Virus record (IMG/VR): IMGVR_UViG_3300042453_002354
Location: 1 to 64,000 of that record
Direction: 5' to 3' (one strand)
Length of the DNA: 64,000 nucleotides
Source of the DNA: a virus
Both the position numbers and the translations under genes were made by a program. Positions within the stretch are counted from its first letter, which is position 1. The number at the start of each line of letters is the position of its first letter. Of this stretch, positions 30,904 to 39,732 are shown in pieces. A model generated the notes under the pieces. It ran no database searches and was not told where the DNA came from. It saw nothing but the letters and a program-made list of their open reading frames with translations.

Positions 30904-31217
30904 TGTTCTAGAGTTTCCTGTCTCTTTCCAAAAATTATTGTCGAACAGCTCAGATTAGGAACGCCACCTTCCACACCGTGAAAAGTTGACATAAAGATTC
31001 CTGGCTCAAAAATTCTTTGTTTTATGGTATCGGAATAATCTTTTTGACCTCTCAGATCAACGGAAACTATTGATTCAAAGTTTAATTGGAATTTGGTGAT
31101 TATTTCGTTCTCTTCTTCTAAGATTTTGGTGATGACACCATAGAATGGATATATCTTTCCTTCTTCTAAATTTGCAACATCTTCGTATTTTAATGCGATA
31201 TCATCATTTTCACTCAT
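30900..31217 (-). CDS. Hypothetical protein (105 aa)
   Basis: Starts MSENDDIALKYEDVANLEEG after AGGAAT. Beta-rich, with PFYGVITKI, FQLNFESIVSVDLRG and FHGVEGG. Fold resembles no family I can name. Promoter candidate at 31262-31291. Confidence 0.64.
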   Translation of the reverse strand: MSENDDIALKYEDVANLEEGKIYPFYGVITKILEEENEIITKFQLNFESIVSVDLRGQKDYSDTIKQRIFEPGIFMSTFHGVEGGVPNLSCSTIIFGKRQETLEQ

Positions 31218-31261
31218 AAGATTCCTGTAGTTTCAGATTAATAAATGTAACTAATAATTGT

Positions 31262-31291
31262 ATTATAACAACATTTATTTGAAATTTGCAA
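31262..31291 (-). promoter_or_regulatory. Possible sigma70-type promoter TTGCAA-N18-TATAAT
   Basis: Consensus -10 TATAAT (31262-31267) and weaker -35 TTGCAA (31286-31291), 18-base spacing, minus strand; start near 31255 and 38 nt before the ATG at 31217. Confidence 0.45.
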
Positions 31292-31808
31292 ACTTTTTTT
31301 TCTTTCTTGAGACCATTTGTAGAGGAGGTGAATACATTTGAACACCACCACCGGCAACACTATTGACCGGAGCATCTTCTTTCTTCAATTCAGATTCAAG
31401 TGAATTTAATATTTCTTCTACATTATCGCAAGATTCAATTTCATCCAAAAAGTTTAAAAATTTTGACTCAACTACATTTTCTTTCAAATATGAATTGACA
31501 TTCTTTTCTTCTTTTAGTAGCCACAATGCGGCGGCAAATGTGGCAATACGACTCTTGCCGAATGGTAATTTTTCTATCATCTTTTTGATATTAAAAATGA
31601 CAACATCAAATAGTGTGTATGCATTTTCTTGTTCTGTTGTGGTGAACTTTTTTCTTGGAATTAAGTTTTTACCTTGATCGTCTATGATTCCAAGTTTGTA
31701 TGCTTTTGTTTTCTCGAACGGTGTTGTTAGTTTTTTTAAAAAGAAATACAAAAAACCAACATTAAAAACAAATGAAGACTCAGACAATATTACTTTATAA
31801 GTTTTCAT
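31275..31808 (-). CDS. Conserved marine-phage protein near fibre locus (177 aa)
   Basis: Central block AYKLGIIDDQGKNLIPRKKFTTTEQENAYTLFDVVIFNIKKMIEKLPFGKSRIATFAAALWLLKE is a pattern I associate with a conserved T4-like marine phage protein of unknown function that travels with the next gene upstream. C-terminal half is variable and ends in SRKKKKFANFK. Possibly involved in tail or fibre assembly, judged only from position. Confidence 0.75.
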   Translation of the reverse strand: MKTYKVILSESSFVFNVGFLYFFLKKLTTPFEKTKAYKLGIIDDQGKNLIPRKKFTTTEQENAYTLFDVVIFNIKKMIEKLPFGKSRIATFAAALWLLKEEKNVNSYLKENVVESKFLNFLDEIESCDNVEEILNSLESELKKEDAPVNSVAGGGVQMYSPPLQMVSRKKKKFANFK

Positions 31809-32197
31809 ATGTTTCTCAACTTTTCAACTATTGTAAAATCTATCATAATACGAGAAGAATCCACAGGAGATGTTCTAATATTATGTATATGCGTTGGCAT
31901 ATAGTTTAAATACAAAAGAAAAGTTTTTAATTGAGGCCAGTATTTTTCTGGCAACTTAAAGAAGAGCATTTTGGTTGCGGATTCGACATCAAAGTAATTA
32001 TAGAATGATATTAAATGATTTAACATCAATCTTTCTTTTATGTCTCCGGTTTTTTCGTACTTACAGATCAATCTATGAATATATCTAATTCTTCTTAGGT
32101 CTGAATGAAACTCTTTTAGATTCAAGCAAACTGGATTAGTATAACTCTTAGATGCAAAGAGTAAAAAATTACTATCTGTAAGTACGAAATATGTCAT
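31805..32197 (-). CDS. Conserved marine-phage protein (130 aa)
   Basis: Contains DLRRIRYIHRLICKYEKTGDIKERLMLNHLISFYNYFDVESATKMLFFKLPEKYWPQLKTFLLYLNYMP, a recognisable conserved helical family of T4-like phages (role unknown). ATGA-type overlap with 31275-31808 implies coupled translation of the pair. Lies just after the fibre locus. Confidence 0.75.
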   Translation of the reverse strand: MTYFVLTDSNFLLFASKSYTNPVCLNLKEFHSDLRRIRYIHRLICKYEKTGDIKERLMLNHLISFYNYFDVESATKMLFFKLPEKYWPQLKTFLLYLNYMPTHIHNIRTSPVDSSRIMIDFTIVEKLRNI

Positions 32198-32212
32198 AAA
32201 AATTAGATCAAT

Positions 32213-33436
32213 TTAACAGTTAAAATATCTCGACATACAAAAATCTGAAGGATATTCTGCATTTGTAATATTTAGTATATGAATTTTACCACCATAAACG
32301 TGGTACATTTTTCCATTAGGTGCAAATTTTAATGAATTTACTCTAGGATTTCCTGACGTTAATACATTAGTGGCAATCACTGGTGTTATTTCATTTGTTG
32401 ACACATTTAACTTATAATATCTGCTTGTATTTTTAGTCGAAAGGAAATAGATATGCCCATTTGGTATGAATGTCCCGTTGGCGAGAGTACCGGATATATT
32501 TATTTCCGCTGAAGAAATATTTGTAATAGAGTTATTGGAAACATCATATGAAATTAATTTTGCATCGTTTATTCCACTATTACTATTTGTTATTATATAA
32601 AGTTTATTCCCATAAGATGCCACGAGATTCAGAGTACGTGAAGACCAAAATGTTCCACCATTTCCCAAGTTTGCTGAATAGGAAAATGAATTATCGGAAG
32701 GATTTATAACCGATAAAAAATAGTGATACACATCGGAAACTTGATACAAATTATTATTGGCACTTAATAATATTCTATACGAGGCCCTAAGTCTTGGTAT
32801 AGAACCATATACATTTGGATTTGGAACTGGAACAGAAACATATGTTTCTTGATTTAAATCGACATCGTAAACATCAGAAGATCCCACTTCCACGCCGCTG
32901 GATTTACCCGAATAAATTTTATTATTTGGTCCCAGTACTGCATGAAATGCGTTGTATCCGGCGGACGATCCAAGTCCGGAAGTAGATGTGTTAATTAAAG
33001 TGTGTACGTTGTCCGTTGAGGGGTCGAGTCTTAAATATGGTCCTGAATTGGCCGGTACGGCGTAAATGTATCCGTTTGGATGTAGTACGCAACCCGAATA
33101 TCCAACCGACAAATTATCTCCTATAAATTCATGAGTGTCGTTGTTGGTATTAATTTTTAATATTTTTTTGTTTGCTGTTAGTGGAAAATAGTAAATGCAA
33201 TTATTTGGGGCTAAACACCCAAATACATGATCATTTCCATTACTGAATGACGTATTTAAATTTATACTACTATAACTATCTATTGTACTATTTTGCTGAA
33301 TCTGTAATCTCTGATCGATTGCAGTTTGCATCATGTTCCAATTAGTGGCATCTACACCACTCCAAGAAGGAAATGATGCAAATATAGGTTGTCCCGTGTT
33401 GTGTAGAATTTTTTTATAATTAAAAACATTTCTCAT
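32213..33436 (-). CDS. 7-repeat beta-propeller adhesin (NHL/kelch-like)
   Basis: 407 aa. After about 60 N-terminal residues (FPSWSGVDATNWNMMQTAIDQRLQIQQ) comes a repeat of about 45 residues with core xPNxxIYxxP: APNNCIYYFP, HPNGYIYAVP, GPNNKIYSGK, SANNNLYQVS, SYGNKLYIIT, IPNGHIYFLS and APNGKMYHVY, seven in all. This fits a 7-bladed propeller. It is last in the fibre gene row, so probably a receptor-binding or fibre-tip protein. It lacks the N-terminal module shared by its neighbours. Confidence 0.75.
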   Translation of the reverse strand: MRNVFNYKKILHNTGQPIFASFPSWSGVDATNWNMMQTAIDQRLQIQQNSTIDSYSSINLNTSFSNGNDHVFGCLAPNNCIYYFPLTANKKILKINTNNDTHEFIGDNLSVGYSGCVLHPNGYIYAVPANSGPYLRLDPSTDNVHTLINTSTSGLGSSAGYNAFHAVLGPNNKIYSGKSSGVEVGSSDVYDVDLNQETYVSVPVPNPNVYGSIPRLRASYRILLSANNNLYQVSDVYHYFLSVINPSDNSFSYSANLGNGGTFWSSRTLNLVASYGNKLYIITNSNSGINDAKLISYDVSNNSITNISSAEINISGTLANGTFIPNGHIYFLSTKNTSRYYKLNVSTNEITPVIATNVLTSGNPRVNSLKFAPNGKMYHVYGGKIHILNITNAEYPSDFCMSRYFNC

Positions 33437-33466
33437 AATGGTATTCCGAAAACAGTAAACAACGCA

Positions 33467-34234
33467 TTATGAGTAATTTGTAGTTGAAGAACCAAATACA
33501 TTCACAACACCCAAATTATCCACTACGATAACAAATGTTATTATGTCAAAATTATTAGTTGAAGTTGGTGCCGATCCGCCAGACCATTTTACACCACCAG
33601 AAACGGCAACGCCATTTACTCTACAAGCATCGCCGTAGGTATAGGTATTCACTCCATCCAAAATGAGTGTTATTCCAAGTATTCTAGAATTACCGGCTGG
33701 TACATTTGTAAATGACCATTCCGTAACAGATTCAGACAGTGCACCCAAGAAAACGGTAGCCGTGGAAGTGTCTATAGTCAAAACTCCTGACGATGGTGAA
33801 AGTGTTGTACTAAAACTATTCGCAACAATTTCTGAACTTGAGTTTGCCGCAGGTGCAACCATATAATCGCCAGTTGCATATGAAACATGTATTTCATCAT
33901 TCGATAATGGAGCACTAAGAAAAGTGATTGTAGATCCAGCTATTGTGTAACTATTGCCAGCACCAGGATCTTGTAATAGTCCATTGAGATAAACTTGTTC
34001 GCTGCCGGAAACTGGTATATTCGCTAATGTAAAAGTAACATTAGAACCATTCACTGAACCACTAGGAACTTCTCTAGTAATAAATGAATCATTTTCTAAA
34101 TCATTTACTCGATTTCTAAGATCAACACCATCTTCAATTTTAGTTAAAGCAATATTGGCATCAGACGCAATTTCTGTATTGGTTATAGAACCAGATCGTA
34201 TTTGTTTATTACCACGAATCTGTGTTTGCGACAT
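33467..34234 (-). CDS. Short fibre protein sharing fibre N-module
   Basis: 255 aa. Residues 1-32 are the shared module (SQTQIRGNKQIRSGSITNTEIA); residues about 50-125 the shared beta-domain (REVPSGSVNGSNVTFTL...YLNGLLQDPGAGNSY...EIHVSYATG); residues 150-255 a distinct beta-rich domain (WSFTNVPAGNSRILGITLIL...GGVKWSGG) also seen in other phage fibres. AAGGAG upstream. Alternative tip in the adhesin cassette. Confidence 0.85.
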   Translation of the reverse strand: MSQTQIRGNKQIRSGSITNTEIASDANIALTKIEDGVDLRNRVNDLENDSFITREVPSGSVNGSNVTFTLANIPVSGSEQVYLNGLLQDPGAGNSYTIAGSTITFLSAPLSNDEIHVSYATGDYMVAPAANSSSEIVANSFSTTLSPSSGVLTIDTSTATVFLGALSESVTEWSFTNVPAGNSRILGITLILDGVNTYTYGDACRVNGVAVSGGVKWSGGSAPTSTNNFDIITFVIVVDNLGVVNVFGSSTTNYS

Positions 34235-34261
34235 TTTAGTTTTCTCCTTGTCTATTCAAAA

Positions 34262-35797
34262 TTATGAATTTAAATCAACTTCCGATTTGCCCGGACCATA
34301 TCTATTTCTGTTGGTGGCATCACCCAATTGTCCATGAGTATTTTCACCACCCAGAGCATATAATGTTCCATCAGTTTTGCTTGCTAATGTATGAAATCTA
34401 CCACCACCAACTTCACTCCAATCGGTATCTGTACCAATTTGAACTGGCGAATTTCTCTGTGTGCTAGTTCCGTCACCCAACATCCAATAATCATTATATC
34501 CCCATGCCCACAGTGTACCATCGGTCTTAATAGCAAAACTAGAATACTCAGAACAAAATACTTTGCTCCAATTTGTTGCAACGCCAACTTGAACGGGCGA
34601 ATTTCTTTGTGTCGTATCGCCAAGTCCTAGTGCTCCATTTCCTCCTTGTCCCCAAGCCCAAAGGGTACCATCGGTTTTTATGGCAAGAGTGTGAAGATAT
34701 CCGCACGCAATTTTGCTCCAATTTGTGGCACTTCCTACTTGAGTAGGAGAGGTTCTTGCTGTCGTATCACCAAGTCCTAGTGCACCAGTAGAATTGGCTC
34801 CTGAAGCCCATAGCGTACCATTACTTTTAAGTAAAATAACATGCGCCGCACCACCTTCAACGCTACTCCAATTAGTGTCGGAACCAATTTGAACCGGAGA
34901 ATTTCTTTGTATTGTTGTACCATCACCAATTCTACCATCGCCATTATACCCCCAACCCCATAAGGTTCCATCGCTCCTTATAGCATGTGAAGTCGCACTT
35001 CCTGATGCAATTTTACTCCAAGTTGTAACAACACCAATTTGAACCGGAGAATTTCTTTGTGTCGTATCTCCTAGTCCTAATTGACCATAATCATTTCTTC
35101 CCCAAGACCACAACGTTCCGTTGGTTTTTAATGCAATATAATAATCTTGCACTCTATTCGATGTGGCTCTCCATATATTGCCAACTATTTTACTCCAATT
35201 TGTATCACTACCTACTCTTCTAGGAGTGTATCTATCAACGGTGTCGCCAAGACCTAATTGTCCGTAATTATTAGCACCAATCGTTAAAAGTACGCCATCA
35301 GATCTAATCATAGCACTTGATTTATCCGCACTAGCAAATGTATTTTCTCCGGATAAAACAGAACCATAACTAAAACTTGAAACAACTGGACTCGATTCAG
35401 AATTAGGATCTGTTGTATAATTTTCAGTTTTATAAGATACGTGAATTTCATCGTTCGTTAATGGAGCACTAAGAAAAATGATCGTAGAGCCAGAAATTGT
35501 ATAGCTATTACCAGCGCCAGGATCTTGTAAAAGTCCATTCAAATAAACTTGTTCGCTACCAGAAACAGGAGTATTATCTAGCGTAAAAGTAACGTTAGAT
35601 CCGTTTATCAAACCACTAGGTATTTCTCTCGTCACAAAGGCTTCAGTTTCTAGTGTTGTAACTCTACCATCATATCCAGAAATAGTATTGCCATTTTCAA
35701 TCTTACTTAAAGCAATATTTGCGTTTGATGCAACTTCTGTATTGGTTATAGAACCAGATTGTATTTGTTTATTACCACGTAGCTGTGATTGTGCCAT
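34262..35797 (-). CDS. RCC1 propeller tail fibre protein, copy 1
   Basis: 511 aa: shared N-module (1-32), shared beta-domain (about 52-125), linker, then seven RCC1 repeats (about 150-500) with the pattern LW.WG.N..GQLG.GDTT.R.SPVQVG...W..I..G..H.LA. Seven repeats make a closed RCC1 propeller. In eukaryotes RCC1 acts on Ran; in phages the fold is expected to bind receptors. AAGGAA upstream. Closely related to the next two genes; repeat 2-6 DNA is near-identical in places. Confidence 0.9.
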   Translation of the reverse strand: MAQSQLRGNKQIQSGSITNTEVASNANIALSKIENGNTISGYDGRVTTLETEAFVTREIPSGLINGSNVTFTLDNTPVSGSEQVYLNGLLQDPGAGNSYTISGSTIIFLSAPLTNDEIHVSYKTENYTTDPNSESSPVVSSFSYGSVLSGENTFASADKSSAMIRSDGVLLTIGANNYGQLGLGDTVDRYTPRRVGSDTNWSKIVGNIWRATSNRVQDYYIALKTNGTLWSWGRNDYGQLGLGDTTQRNSPVQIGVVTTWSKIASGSATSHAIRSDGTLWGWGYNGDGRIGDGTTIQRNSPVQIGSDTNWSSVEGGAAHVILLKSNGTLWASGANSTGALGLGDTTARTSPTQVGSATNWSKIACGYLHTLAIKTDGTLWAWGQGGNGALGLGDTTQRNSPVQVGVATNWSKVFCSEYSSFAIKTDGTLWAWGYNDYWMLGDGTSTQRNSPVQIGTDTDWSEVGGGRFHTLASKTDGTLYALGGENTHGQLGDATNRNRYGPGKSEVDLNS

Positions 35798-35815
35798 TTG
35801 ATTTCCTTAAAAAAA

Positions 35816-37354
35816 TTAGGATTTGAGATCTATTTCAGATTTAGATAAACCATATCTAGCGGAAATTGTGCCTTCACACAATTCCCCATAATTATTTGCA
35901 CCCCAAGCATATAGTGTTCCATCCGTCTTACTTGCTAATGTATGAAATCTACCGCCACGAACTTCGCTCCAGTCGGTATCATCACTAATTAAAACTGGTG
36001 CATTTCTTTGTGTTGTTGTACCATCACCTAACATATAGCTATCATTATAACCCCACCCCCAAAGTTTTCCATTGGTCTTGATTGCAAAAGTGGTATACTC
36101 GGTAAGAAACAACTTACTCCAATCAGTATCGCTACCAATTTGAGTTGGCGTAGATATGTCTGTAGTATTGCCTTGTCCTAGATTACCGTGACCACCATAT
36201 CCCCAAGCCCAAAGAGTCCCGTTGCTTTTTCTTGCAACGCTATGATAAACCCCACCATAAACTTCCACCCAGTTTGTATCGGAACCTATTTGTATGGGAG
36301 ATTTTGTAGATACGCCAGTACCATTACCTAATTTATTATAGCTATTGTCGCCCCAAGCCCATAATGTTCCGTTCGTTTTGATTGCTAATCCGTGTGTGGA
36401 GCCTGCGCCAACTTTACTCCAATTACTATCGCTACCAATTTGAACAGGGGAATATCTATGTCCATCATCACCTAAACCAAGTCTACCTCCATTTGCGCCC
36501 CAAGACCAGAGCGTTCCATTACTTTTAATTCCTAATGCGTGTGCATCGCCTAGTGATATCATACTCCAAGTGTCGCTTCCTACTTGTACAGGAGAATATC
36601 TATTAGAAGCATCTCCTACTCCTAGTTGTCCGTAATCGTTTCTACCCCATGCCCAGAGTGTTCCATTTGACTTTATTGCAATATAAAAATCTCGGAATGC
36701 CGCCGATGCCCTTCTAGATTTATTGGCATGTATTTTAGTCCAATTTGTTTCACTACCTACTCTTCTGAGTGAATATCTATTAGTAGTGTCACCTTGTCCT
36801 AGTTGACCCTCCTGGTTATTTCCTACGGTGAAAAGAGCACCATCGGATCTAATTACTGCGGAACCCTCATCGGTGCCATCAAAAGCACGTTCACCAGAAA
36901 AGATTGTACCATAGTCAAGACTTCCGGCAGAACCACCACCGCCGCCACTTCCTGCACCAGCCGGTGCTACCATATAATCAGCACTAGCATAAGATACGTG
37001 AATTTCATCACCAGTCAAAGGTGCTGTATTAAATGTTATTGTTGTACCAACGATAGTATAGGTATCGGAGGCACCTGGATCTTGTAATAAACCATTAAGA
37101 AATACTTGTTCACTTCCAGTCACAATAGGATTTGCTAGTGTATAGACCCTATTCGATCCGTTAATTAAACCGCTAGGAATTTCTCTAGTTACGAAAGCAT
37201 TTGTTTCTAAATTGGAAATTCTTCCATTTAGTTCTGATAGTACAGAACCACTTTGAATTTTACTTAAAGCAATATTGGCATCAGACGCAATTTCTGTGTT
37301 GGTTATAGAACCAGATTGTATTTGTTTATTACCACGTAGCTGTGATTGTGCCAT
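35816..37354 (-). CDS. RCC1 propeller tail fibre protein, copy 2
   Basis: 512 aa with the same order: N-module, beta-domain (EIPSGLINGSNRVYTLANPIVTG...), a Gly-rich hinge (GAGSGGGGGSAGS, about 136-148), then seven RCC1 repeats. Repeat 3 is shortened (ANGGRLGLGDDGHR) and the last reads ELCEGTISAR. The most diverged of the three copies. Its first 60 coding bases and upstream leader are almost identical to copy 1, suggesting recent duplication or conversion. Confidence 0.9.
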   Translation of the reverse strand: MAQSQLRGNKQIQSGSITNTEIASDANIALSKIQSGSVLSELNGRISNLETNAFVTREIPSGLINGSNRVYTLANPIVTGSEQVFLNGLLQDPGASDTYTIVGTTITFNTAPLTGDEIHVSYASADYMVAPAGAGSGGGGGSAGSLDYGTIFSGERAFDGTDEGSAVIRSDGALFTVGNNQEGQLGQGDTTNRYSLRRVGSETNWTKIHANKSRRASAAFRDFYIAIKSNGTLWAWGRNDYGQLGVGDASNRYSPVQVGSDTWSMISLGDAHALGIKSNGTLWSWGANGGRLGLGDDGHRYSPVQIGSDSNWSKVGAGSTHGLAIKTNGTLWAWGDNSYNKLGNGTGVSTKSPIQIGSDTNWVEVYGGVYHSVARKSNGTLWAWGYGGHGNLGQGNTTDISTPTQIGSDTDWSKLFLTEYTTFAIKTNGKLWGWGYNDSYMLGDGTTTQRNAPVLISDDTDWSEVRGGRFHTLASKTDGTLYAWGANNYGELCEGTISARYGLSKSEIDLKS

Positions 37355-37373
37355 TTGATTTACCTTTTTTTAT

Positions 37374-38924
37374 TTAAATGTCTAAATCGACTTCTGCCTT
37401 AGCAGGACCATATTTTTGAACTGTAGTTCCGTGTCCTAATTGTCCGTAAGTATTTTCGCCCCAAGAATATAATGCACCATCAGTTTTACTAGCAAATGTA
37501 TGTGCAACTCCGATAAATATGTTATTCCAGTTAGTTGCTGTACCTATTTGAACTGGTGAAGTTCTATTTGTTGTTGTACCATCACCAAGATGATAATATG
37601 GGCTATTAATGCCAAAGCCCCATAATGTACCATCGGTTTTAATTGCCATTGTATGCCAGGTTCCGCATTTAACTTTACTCCAATTTGTAGCAACACCAAC
37701 TTGAACTGGCGAATTTCTTTGTGCTGTATCACCAAGTCCTAGTTGACCATATTCATTCCTACCCCAAGCCCATAGTGTTCCATCAGATTTGATGGCCAGT
37801 GAATATGCCCATCCGCAAGCGACTGCAACCCAGTTAGTTGCGCTACCAACTTGTATGGGTGAATTTCTGCTTGTAGTATTGCCAAGTCCTAGCTGACCAT
37901 ATGCGTTCCAACCCCAACTCCATAATGTTCCATCTGTTTTGATTGCGATATTATGATCAGCACCACAAGCAATTTTGCTCCAATTAGTACCACTACCAAT
38001 CTGTACTGGTGTTGTTCTAGTTGTATTTGTACCATCACCAATAGAACCAGATGTATTATTTCCCCAACTCCATAATGTTCCATCCGTTTTGATTGCTGAA
38101 ACAAAATTTGTACCCATACTTATAGTTGACCAATTAGTTGCAACACCAACTTGAACTGGCGAATTTCTTTGTGTTGTGTCGCCAAGTCCTAATTGATAGT
38201 AACCATTATACCCCCACCCCCATAGTGTACCATTTGATTTTATGGCTAAACAAGCATCCGCCAAACCTGGACCGCCATCTCGATAATGAGAGGCAAATAC
38301 CTTACTCCAATTTGAATCCGATCCCACTTGTCTAGGAGAATACCTTACGCTAGTATCGCCAAGTCCTAATGTGCCATAAGTATTTACGCCACACGAAAAA
38401 AGTTTGCCATCAGAACGTATCATAACAGACCAGTTCTGTGAAGCGGCGACAGCATTTTCGCCTGCTATTACTGTAGCATAATTAATATTAGAAGAAGCAG
38501 CAGGAGAACCGCCACCCTCAGCACTTGAAGAAGGCGTTACTGAATAACTACCCGTAGCATACGAAACGTGAATTTCATCTCCACTTAATGGAGCACTGAG
38601 AAATGTAATAGTAGATCCAGAAATTGTATAGCTATTACCAGCGCCAGGATCTTGTAATAGTCCGTTTATAAAAACTTGTTCGCTACCGGAAACGGGTGTA
38701 CTTGCTAATGTAAAAGTAACATTAGATCCGTTTATCAAACCACTAGGTATTTCTCTGGTAATAAATGAATCAGCTTCAAGATCGGAGACACGACCGTTAA
38801 GTCCCGATAGTACGGTGCCATTTTGCAATTTAGTTAAAGCAATGTTTGCATCAGACGCAATTTCGACATTGGTTATGGAACCAGATTGTATTTGTTTATT
38901 ACCACGAATCTGTGATTGTACCAT
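37374..38924 (-). CDS. RCC1 propeller tail fibre protein, copy 3
   Basis: 516 aa; N-module (VQSQIRGNKQIQSGSITNVEIA), beta-domain, short linker (SSSAEGGGSPAASS), seven RCC1 repeats from about residue 165 to 510. First of the three tandem genes in transcription order and directly behind a TATAAATA late promoter at 38965-38973. AGGAAA upstream. Structure and likely role as copy 1. Confidence 0.9.
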   Translation of the reverse strand: MVQSQIRGNKQIQSGSITNVEIASDANIALTKLQNGTVLSGLNGRVSDLEADSFITREIPSGLINGSNVTFTLASTPVSGSEQVFINGLLQDPGAGNSYTISGSTITFLSAPLSGDEIHVSYATGSYSVTPSSSAEGGGSPAASSNINYATVIAGENAVAASQNWSVMIRSDGKLFSCGVNTYGTLGLGDTSVRYSPRQVGSDSNWSKVFASHYRDGGPGLADACLAIKSNGTLWGWGYNGYYQLGLGDTTQRNSPVQVGVATNWSTISMGTNFVSAIKTDGTLWSWGNNTSGSIGDGTNTTRTTPVQIGSGTNWSKIACGADHNIAIKTDGTLWSWGWNAYGQLGLGNTTSRNSPIQVGSATNWVAVACGWAYSLAIKSDGTLWAWGRNEYGQLGLGDTAQRNSPVQVGVATNWSKVKCGTWHTMAIKTDGTLWGFGINSPYYHLGDGTTTNRTSPVQIGTATNWNNIFIGVAHTFASKTDGALYSWGENTYGQLGHGTTVQKYGPAKAEVDLDI

Positions 38925-38964
38925 TGTGGTTTCCTAAAAAAGTTAAAGTTCTAAATCAATCTAC

Positions 38965-38973
38965 ATATTTATA
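38965..38973 (-). promoter_or_regulatory. Late promoter motif TATAAATAT
   Basis: T4-type late core on the minus strand 41 bases before the first RCC1 fibre gene; would drive the 32213-38924 fibre block. Confidence 0.6.
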
Positions 38974-39012
38974 GAAAGATATTTATTTTTTCACGATTCC
39001 ACAATTCAATTA

Positions 39013-39666
39013 TTAATTGGCCAAATAAACGATATAAACTCGTTCAGTGGTCAAAGGTGCATAAGCAAATATAATTGTATTACCGGATTCATTAATCGAA
39101 TATGAAACTCCAGGTTCTTGTATAACGCCATCACTAACAACTAACAAAGAAGAAGCATAAGTTACGGCATACTGTAATGCAAATTGTGTTGTCGAACCAT
39201 CCGTTGTCAAAACTTGTTTTGTAAAAGTGCTAACCGAACTACCACCGCCAGCTCCACCAACAGAACCGCCAGGCGCTACTAGATAATTTCCGGTTGCATA
39301 AGATACGTGTATTTCATCACCAGTCAAAGGTGCTGTATTAAATGTTATTGTTGTACCGGCGATTATATAACTATCAGAAGCGCCAGGATCTTGTAAAAGT
39401 CCATTCAAATAAACTTGCTCACTTCCAGCAACTACGACATTTGCGAGTGTATAAACTCTATTAGATCCATTTACCAGTCCACTTGGAATTTCTCTAGTTA
39501 TAAAAGCATTGTTTTCTAAATCAGAAACTCTGCCATCAATTCCAGATAAAATGGTTCCGTTTTCAATTTTACTCAAAGAAATATTGGCATTGGACGCAAC
39601 TTCACTGTTGGTTATAGTGGTACTTTGAATTTGTTTATTACCACGAATTTGAGTTATTGATGACAT
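39013..39666 (-). CDS. Short fibre protein with two beta-domains
   Basis: 217 aa: shared N-module (SITQIRGNKQIQSTTITNSEVA), shared beta-domain (EIPSGLVNGSNRVYTLANVVVAG...YLNGLLQDPGASDSY), a Gly/Ser hinge, then a second, diverged copy of the same domain (LTTDGSTTQFALQYAVTYASSLLVVSDGVIQEPGVSY...AYAPLTTERVYIVYLAN). No propeller. Could be a linker or base protein for the fibre, or a minimal variant. GAGGAG upstream. Confidence 0.85.
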   Translation of the reverse strand: MSSITQIRGNKQIQSTTITNSEVASNANISLSKIENGTILSGIDGRVSDLENNAFITREIPSGLVNGSNRVYTLANVVVAGSEQVYLNGLLQDPGASDSYIIAGTTITFNTAPLTGDEIHVSYATGNYLVAPGGSVGGAGGGSSVSTFTKQVLTTDGSTTQFALQYAVTYASSLLVVSDGVIQEPGVSYSINESGNTIIFAYAPLTTERVYIVYLAN

Positions 39667-39732
39667 CCGAAATACTCCTCAAGCTATTTAATTTTGTTTG
39701 TTCTACGCTTAAACACATTCTCTCCTTGAGTT

